A stretch of DNA of 13,813 nucleotides from Gymnopilus junonius (taxonomy: Eukaryota; Basidiomycota; Agaricomycetes; Agaricales; Galerinaceae), in NCBI GenBank assembly GCA_015501075.1, contig JADNYJ010000767.1, forward strand, positions 1-13,813, read 5' to 3'. Below, piece after piece: positions 8,386 through 13,813 of this stretch. Position numbers and translations under genes: made by a program. Position 1 is the first letter of the stretch; every line of letters starts with the position of its first letter. The notes under the pieces are model-generated. The model worked only from the letters and a program-made list of their open reading frames with translations. It did not search any database and was not told the origin of the DNA.

Positions 8386-11300
8386 CTAGAAGGGCACCTG
8401 GGAATCCTTTCTTTTCTGGCACTTTTCTGGTGATGGTGGTTGCAGTAGGTTGGGATGCTTTCTGGGATTGTGCTTTGATTCCAAATTCTTGTCCACTGGT
8501 ACATGCAGTCCTGTGAATGGGATGGGTACTGCTTGATTCTGGGTTGGCATTTCAACTGTTGAATTGAAGGAAGTGAGTCTGGACTGGAGTTTTGACACTA
8601 CTTCGAAAAATTCTTCCAGAGCTAGAGTTGGTGTGAGACTTGGTGAATCAGAGAGTAGATTTGCTATTCCATGAAGAGTGGGCAGGAGATGTTTGATGTC
8701 ATATTCTATCTGGTTTTGAATTTGACCATCAATTGCAATTTGATGGTAATTTGCTGTAGCATCCAGGTGCTCACTGCCAGTGTCTTCAGACTTGCTATCA
8801 TCTTGACTGTCAAGATTTTCTTCATTGCCATTGTCGCCATCCTCATCTAAGGTTGTCTTATCATTTCTGAGGGACTGGATGGTAATGGGGTCAAATGAAA
8901 CATGTGGTTGTGAACATAGATGTGGTGGAGCAACAAGGGGAATGGACTGGGCTACATGGCCCATGATATTCTGGGCTTCAGAATGAGTCTTGGGAAAAAC
9001 AAAGGGTGATTCCTGGCCAGCTGTGATCCAACCTTCAATTAAGAGCTGGGTTCCACGAAGATGTTTACATGCTCCACCTCATGATACAAAGTCCTGACAG
9101 CTGCACTGGGCAATTCCTGAATGCCAAATGTGGATGTCGTAAATCTCTGGCATCAGGACAACATATTGAAGAGGAGCACTAGAATAACATTTGCCAAAGT
9201 ATGCATCATTGTTGAGTTTCCAGATGTAGAGAAGAGAGTATGCAATGAGCTGCTCAGCATTGATTGGTGGTCAGAATTACTCCCTTGATGGGTATTTGAA
9301 GGAGTGCTGAGGCCTTTATATGGCCTCATTCAGACCAGCTTTGCCACAGCTCAGACGGCATCCACTGCACCAGAAGATAGTCTAAATGCTTGATACTGCC
9401 CTTTGCAGGAAGACAAGAATCTGCCTTTGGGTCTTCTGACATTTGAATGAAAATAGCATGCTGTTGGGATACTAGTGCTAGTGCTGAAGGATGGTCAGAT
9501 GTCGATATAAGCCTAGATCAGGAGACAATCATGTTACATAACTTAAAGCTTAGGATTCTATCAATCAGTACTTACTGGACTTCAAGGTTGGGCAATGCAT
9601 TCATTACCCGATCTTTCCAGTATTCATTGCATTTCCCCCTCAGAACTGACTTTCGGTGATTGGTCCAGCACTGCCAGAGGTGAAATTTACAAAGGAGGAG
9701 ACAGATTGAATGCCAAACTCTCAACAGAGCACTGCACTCTTTGGTATCTGTATCTGTAATGGTGACATAAGGGGTGAAAGGCTCCAAAGTAGGAGGATGT
9801 TTTCCAAGATAGCTTTTCCATTTTGAGATTAGCTCTTCCAGGATCACCATATTGTAACTGGCATGTGTTGCTTGGTTGCCAGTTGGTGCTGAGAACAGAA
9901 AAAATGCAATTGGTACTCCTTTTCCATGTTCATCATGAGCAAGCACAATGAAGAGAAGAAGATGGGATGTACAAATGCCAAAGGTGCCATCCAAGATGAG
10001 TTGTGAGTGGTGAGCATATTTCCAGGCAGCTTCCTTCATCTCTGATGTTGAAATGCATACTTTGAAGTGATCCCCAGCTTCACTCTGAGCCATATAGTGG
10101 AAAATAGCATCAGCAATTTCAGGGCAGTAGTCAGGCAATGTCAGATTAAGCCAGTCATCAATGTTATACTGAGGCTCTTTCCGGGGATCAACACCAAGCT
10201 GGCAACTGAATTTGCAGTACAGTGTCATATTATCTGTTGGAAGTAGATGATATTGAACATTGGCTGTTTTTGGATCCCAATCCCACATGCCATGATACTG
10301 TTTCTTCTCTATCATTTCATGGTTATGAGCCTGAATTGCTGTAATACTTGTATAGTATCAGAAAACCATGAAAGAGGGCAAGCAGATTGGTATCATACCT
10401 TGCACCACCTTCTAGTTGTTCAAGCACAACTTGGTACACATGATCATGGAGAGAGACAGCCAGAAGACATTTCAAAGTAGCTGACTGGCACTCTGGATTA
10501 TGAGAAAAACAGCCAGTTATTTGAGTCACTTCGCCATCACTACAGTGCTCAGTGACTTCAACATAGGCAATGCACCCAGTGAAATTGAAGGGAACTTGCT
10601 GTTCCCATTCTTTTGCAGATGCATATTCTTGATTCTTCTGATCATGCTCTTGTCTGGTCTTAGGATCATAGCCGCATGCACTTTCAAAACCCAAATCAGT
10701 ATTGACACCATAGCACTACAGGAGCATGATCCTATGACACAGGCTAGGAAGTACCATTGGAACAAGGTGCACCTGCGATGCTCTTGTCCATCCCTCCAAT
10801 GAGTACTCCACTGAGCACTCCATCTACTCTCGAGAGCTGAATGAGATGCTGTATCAAGACTGAGTTGCTCTAGCACTGCTTGGGCATGCTTTTGATTGTT
10901 CATGTCATCTTTCATGTAAGAATGGTAGTTGTGGCATGAATCATGGCAGTACAGCAGGGAGACAGCCTCAACCTGCATGGGTGTAAGAACCAAATACTGT
11001 GTCTGGACCTAAAACTGTTTGAACAATTGCATTCAGAGTAAGAAATATGGTGCCATACCTTACTATTAGATGAGATTGAGACCTAAACATAGCCACAAGT
11101 TTGAGTGATAGAATAGGAATGATTTAAGGAATGGACAGCATACCTGATCATTCACCATAGCTCCCTCACAAGTCTCAGAAGGAAAAAGCAAGTCACCACA
11201 GGAAATTTCAAGTGACAGAGTGAGGCTGCTTAGGGTGCATCCAGGGACTTAGAAAGACAAATGATTTGACCCTTCAGACAGTCCAGATCCCTATAATCCT

Positions 11301-11400
11301 GAGGGTCTACAAGTGCAACCAAGCCACCAGTCTTTGGAAGCACACCAATTCCCATTCCTGAGCTAAGGGCACAGAGATGAATGCCAGAACACACACATGT
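8386..11400 (-). pseudogene. MULE-type transposase with SWIM zinc finger, decayed
   Basis: Minus-strand exons 11218-11144, 11082-11059, 11008-10755, 10680-10399, 10346-9576 and 9512-8386 join in phase across introns of 61, 50, 74, 52 and 63 bp. Coding-like sequence GMGIGVLPKTGGLVALVDP extends upstream to 11400. The core shows the first Asp in ILDGTFGIC (9991), the second in TITDTDTKE (about 9754-9746) and the MULE C-x2-H in LLCKFHLWQ. A SWIM motif C-x-C-x9-C-x-H spans 9105-9061. An acidic C-terminal region (8386-8964) ends in KCQKRKDSQVPF. Lesions are TAA 11232-11230 followed by a frame change, TGA 9328-9326, TGA 9081-9079 inside the SWIM motif, and a frame break at about 9259. At that break ...GVILTTN is joined directly to sequence normally well downstream, so the stretch expected to hold the third catalytic Glu is missing (family knowledge from memory). 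The intact version would catalyse transposition. Confidence 0.8.
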
Positions 11401-11483
11401 ACTGCTCGCAGATGCCAGATTTGAGTGTCAGAACTCCTCATTCCAGTCTTAAAAAGTAAAAATCATATGAGTTGCTTCCAACT

Positions 11484-11840
11484 TCAGGGCCTAGGCTTGA
11501 AACGAGCTGCATTGCACATCGTATAAGGTAGTTGTTGCTTGAAAGTTGATGTGAATGACAAGGAAAGATGAAAAGAGGTGTCATTTAGTGGTAGAAATTC
11601 CTCTAAAGGAGCTATTAGGTAGGAATGGTCAAGGAGCTTCGACATCTGCTCACATTCTTCTGAAAGGTGCCTGGCTGTCATTAACGAGGTAGCAACAACT
11701 TGTAGCACATAATAAATGTGGAAAGAAGGGGATTCTCCAAGTCCCCAGTGATGGTTAAGGGGGACAGTGGGTATTACATCACAATTGTGAATTGCATATA
11801 TCGATAGAGATCTAGCAGAAGTCATAGGAGCTTCTGTCAA
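11484..11840 (-). pseudogene. Possible 5' exon of the MULE gene
   Basis: A 118-codon open frame upstream of the transposase, containing TSARSLSIYAIHNCDVIPTV and PSFHIYYVLQVVATSLM. It has protein-like composition but no recognisable domain, and I found no convincing splice join to the coding sequence at 11400. It may be the decayed N-terminus or chance. Confidence 0.25.
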
Positions 11841-11965
11841 TCCTTGCAGTTGACATTCAACTGACAGCTTTTGATTGGCATCATCTGTCTACATGCAATT
11901 TCCAAGGGTGGGAATGCTGACTAAACTTTGTGTGGACTGGCTACCCAGCCAAAAGTCAAAAATTG

Positions 11966-12009
11966 GGCTTGGCTTGGCCTGGCTTTGGCCCAGGCTGGGG
12001 CTTTTGGCA
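11966..12009. repeat. Inner copy of the right subterminal GGCTTGGC array
   Basis: GGGCTTGGCTTGGCCTGG followed by CTTTGGCCCAGG and GGGGCTTTTGGC, the same units as near both termini but about 440 bp inside the right end. The sequence from 12010 to 12320 is AT-rich with no gene or structure that I could see. Confidence 0.5.
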
Positions 12010-12321
12010 TATGCATGGAAATATTGTATTAAAATTAATGAATATATTATATTAATGCATTTAAACACTAACTACAAAGTATCTGAGAATTACTCAAGGA
12101 TGTTGAGCCTTACACAGCTTGAAATGTGCTCGAGATGTACAGTGATGAAGGTTTTGATCAAAATTGAAACTCAGCCAGACATCCCTGAGGTTCACAAATG
12201 GATCTGGCAAGCCATCATGGATTTTAAACTGAGTTTTAAAATGAATATTCATTGAACCTTCATTGAAATGTTCAAAATTTGACCCTTTGTAACACTTTTT
12301 TTTGGCTCAGTCACCACTCAA

Positions 12322-12436
12322 AAGCCAGGGCTCAGGCCCTTGGCTTTGGCTTTCAGAAATGCTGGGCTGGGCCAAAAGCCCTCCCAGGCCAAACCTCAGG
12401 GCCCGGCTTGGCCTGGCCTATTTTGGCTTGGCCCAG
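12322..12436. repeat. Right subterminal GGCTTGGC/GGCCAAAAGCC array
   Basis: Repeated GGCTTTGGC, GGGCCAAAAGCCC, GGCTTGGCCTGG and GGCTTGGCCC units lie just inside the right terminus, in both orientations, so they can also fold back. Confidence 0.55.
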
Positions 12437-12446
12437 CACATTACTA

Positions 12447-12454
12447 TTCAGTCC
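12447..12454. repeat. Right copy of the 8-bp target duplication TTCAGTCC
   Basis: Identical to 6257-6264. On the minus strand both copies fall in the same codon phase (GGA CTG AA). Confidence 0.85.
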
Positions 12455-13123
12455 CTTGGGGTGGGGAAATAAAACACAGATAAGTTTGAGTGGGGCACAG
12501 CTGTTGAGCCTGTGTAGTTTTGGATTTGGATTTGGTCTTTCTAAATGCCTATTCTTGCTCATTTTTGTGCAAGGGGAAGTGGTGGTGGTGGTGGAGATGG
12601 CAGAAAATGAGGAAGAGGGGCAAGAAGCATCCAAATGATTCATAAGAATCCTCAAAAGCACATCATCCATAATCTGTCCTGTAGATATCTCCAGAGGATC
12701 AAGGTGAGGGAGTAACACCTCCCTCTCCCCCTCTTCAGAACCCACAATCAAGAACTGAAAATTGACCTTCCCACCATACCCAGCCACCTGATCAAATGCC
12801 TTTGACCTCCTCGAGATCCTTAATGGTGCTTCCTCACCAATGATGAGATGGTGTAATGTAGGGCTGATGATGCAGAGGGCCTTGTGGAGAGTGGTGCTTT
12901 GCAGCATGCATGAGAAGCTGTATGGGTCCACTGTGAGTTTGCAGAGGCCTAGGGTGGAATTGAGAAGTAGAATGAGAGGGTGTGTGACTGTGGGTGTGGA
13001 GGTGGGTGTGGAGGTGGAAGTGGAAGGGAATGCACTCCTATAGTATGGTGCCTGGTAGTCTATCCAATATAGATTAGGTGCATCGATAGATGCAAAAAAT
13101 TGGAAAGACTGGAGCCTCCACTC
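12447..13123 (-). pseudogene. 5' fragment of the unrecognised gene split by the 6.2-kb transposon
   Basis: The minus frame is open from 13123 (preceded by TGA TGA) to the transposon edge. It encodes FFASIDAPNLYWIDYQAPYY, a Ser/Thr/Pro run, LILLLNSTLGLCKLTVDPYS, an ordered-looking middle (KVNFQFLIVGSEEGEREVLL) and a Ser/Thr tail ending FPHPKGLN. Beyond 12446 the same frame reads into the transposon end and stops at 12353, giving a chimeric tail. Upstream a second frame also looks coding (AVIDTQGDDESGGSSLS, about 13160-13110), so an intron or frameshift probably lies near 13110. No family recognised. I infer one gene with the fragments at 6201-6256 and 5400-5660. Confidence 0.5.
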
Positions 13124-13559
13124 TCATCATCCCCTTGGGTGTCAATCACAGCAAATGTACATAGTCAAGGGATGGAGACTGGGTAGTACAACCCCAAGAG
13201 GTGAGGAGAGGTAAGCTAAACTAGATACACAGTATGTAAAGGAAACTAAACAAGCAGAAAATAAAAATAAAACAGGCAGAGGTGGAGGGTGAAATAAAGA
13301 TCTCAAAAGAATGAGATGATCTACAAGAAATAAGAACAAAGAATAATATAGAAGAAGGTCTTCTTACTGTCTTCAAGACAAAAGGTCTGTGAAGTAAAAA
13401 ATGAGTAAGAAGAGAAATAGAACAGAGTCCTGATGAGTAACTGACCAAATGAAAGTGATTAAAAGAGAATTAAAGTAAATTAGGTAAAGCCTAGAGTAAA
13501 ATCACTGTTCATTTGGTGGTAAAAGTGAGGAGAACTGAGGAGGAGCATGGAGCACATAC
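13124..13559 (-). other. Pyrimidine-rich stretch (minus strand) without a gene
   Basis: On the minus strand 13200-13500 is strongly C/T-rich with several YAG acceptor-like sites. That suits a fungal core promoter/transcript leader, or a long intron after the donor at 13559. Open frames here are short and of low complexity. I see no RNA gene. Confidence 0.3.
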
Positions 13560-13748
13560 CTGTGCTGATGTCGAAGACGTAGTCTGAAGACAAGAGGCAG
13601 CACAAGGTGAAAATTGATAACCAAAAACTTTTTCAAACTCAGCATCTGCTACGCTGTAGCACTGAGCTGAAAATTGGCACCAACTGAATGAGCAGGGCTC
13701 AAGAAGAAGTGAGCGGAGCTCATAATGGGGCTGAGTAAGTGCAGAGGC
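13560..13748 (-). CDS. Possible exon of an unrecognised minus-strand gene
   Basis: A 189-nt stretch (exactly 63 codons, phase 0 at both ends) lies between acceptor TTTTTTGTAG (ends 13749) and donor GTATGT (starts 13559). It is open throughout and includes SVADAEFEKVFGYQFSPCA. It could belong to the split gene at 12447-13123, but I could not find a phase-consistent intron joining the two. No Met and no known motif. Confidence 0.35.
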
Positions 13749-13813
13749 CTACAAAAAAGACTCCCTACCTATGGAATCTGCTTTATGATGACCTCTGCTG
13801 CCACTGCTCAGAT

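Larger units (their letters stand above)
6265..12446. mobile_element. Complete 6182-bp DNA transposon with MULE-type transposase gene and a second convergent gene
   Basis: The left end TAGTGATGTGC and right end (inverted) TAGTAATGTGC match at 10 of 11 bases and are flanked by the perfect duplication TTCAGTCC. Both subterminal zones hold GC-rich arrays of GGCTTGGC/GGCCTGGC units. Inside are a plus-strand gene (6943-8345) and a minus-strand transposase gene (8386-11400), tail to tail with stops about 40 bp apart. Both are decayed, so this copy cannot move itself. The terminal TAGNG and 8-bp duplication recall hAT elements, while the transposase core and SWIM finger are Mutator-like; MULEs usually duplicate 8-11 bp, so both facts are compatible with a MULE. 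Confidence 0.85.

Noticed and set aside
9061..10346. A functional MULE transposase gene
   Set aside because: Two in-frame stops, a frame break and loss of the expected third catalytic segment.
11875..12255. 126-codon plus-strand open frame
   Set aside because: Runs through the inner GGCTTGGC array and AT-rich sequence with no domain.
6265..12446. Assignment as a Kyakuja-Dileera-Zisupton element with TET/JBP cargo
   Set aside because: The 8-bp duplication fits, but neither gene shows TET/JBP or KDZ motifs; the transposase reads as MULE with SWIM.
12279..12638. 119-codon plus-strand open frame
   Set aside because: Crosses the transposon end and its repeat array; antisense to a better-supported coding frame.

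Overview
The window looks like a piece of a filamentous basidiomycete genome, probably a mushroom-forming agaricomycete. The genes are cut by many short introns (50-92 bp) with GTAAGT/GTGAGT-type donors and CTRAY-like branch points. The one clear housekeeping gene is a fungal HOS3-type histone deacetylase, and the rest is a dense deposit of DNA transposons. Everything here comes from reading the sequence; no database was searched.

Layout. 1-996: the 3' end of a pogo/CENP-B-like (DDE_1) transposon, with the C-terminus of its transposase (74-786) and its terminal sequence. 1143-3776 (minus): the HOS3-like histone deacetylase in seven exons. Six exons are clean and carry every catalytic motif; the 5' exon contains four frame problems. 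3777-4200: its upstream region, with a composite TGAGTCACGTG site and ACGCGT boxes. 4221-5015: a 795-bp non-autonomous element with 25-bp inverted ends, a 7-bp target duplication and three GC-rich hairpins. 5040-5272 and 5663-6198: two related miniature elements (MITEs) in opposite orientation, both flanked by TA. The larger one carries a tRNA-like, Pol III-type segment. 6265-12446: a complete 6182-bp transposon bounded by the 8-bp duplication TTCAGTCC, holding two convergent decayed genes. One is a five-exon gene of unknown function ending in a C2HC finger; the other is a MULE-type transposase with a SWIM zinc finger. 12447-13813: minus-strand coding sequence of an unrecognised gene and its upstream region.

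The main result is a layered insertion history. The unrecognised minus-strand gene (5400-13123) is split by both the 6.2-kb transposon and the 536-bp MITE. When each element and one copy of its target duplication are ignored, the reading frame runs through both empty sites in phase, with one TGA left. The pogo-like end at 996 shares its terminal TACTGTACTAA and a GTCACGSGTCACAG subterminal motif with the MITEs, so a transposase of that family may have moved them.

None of the transposon genes looks functional. The MULE gene has in-frame stops, a frameshift and an apparent deletion across the expected third catalytic residue, yet six intron junctions still join in correct phase. The HDAC may be active if its 5'-exon lesions are sequence errors, or may be a recent pseudogene.
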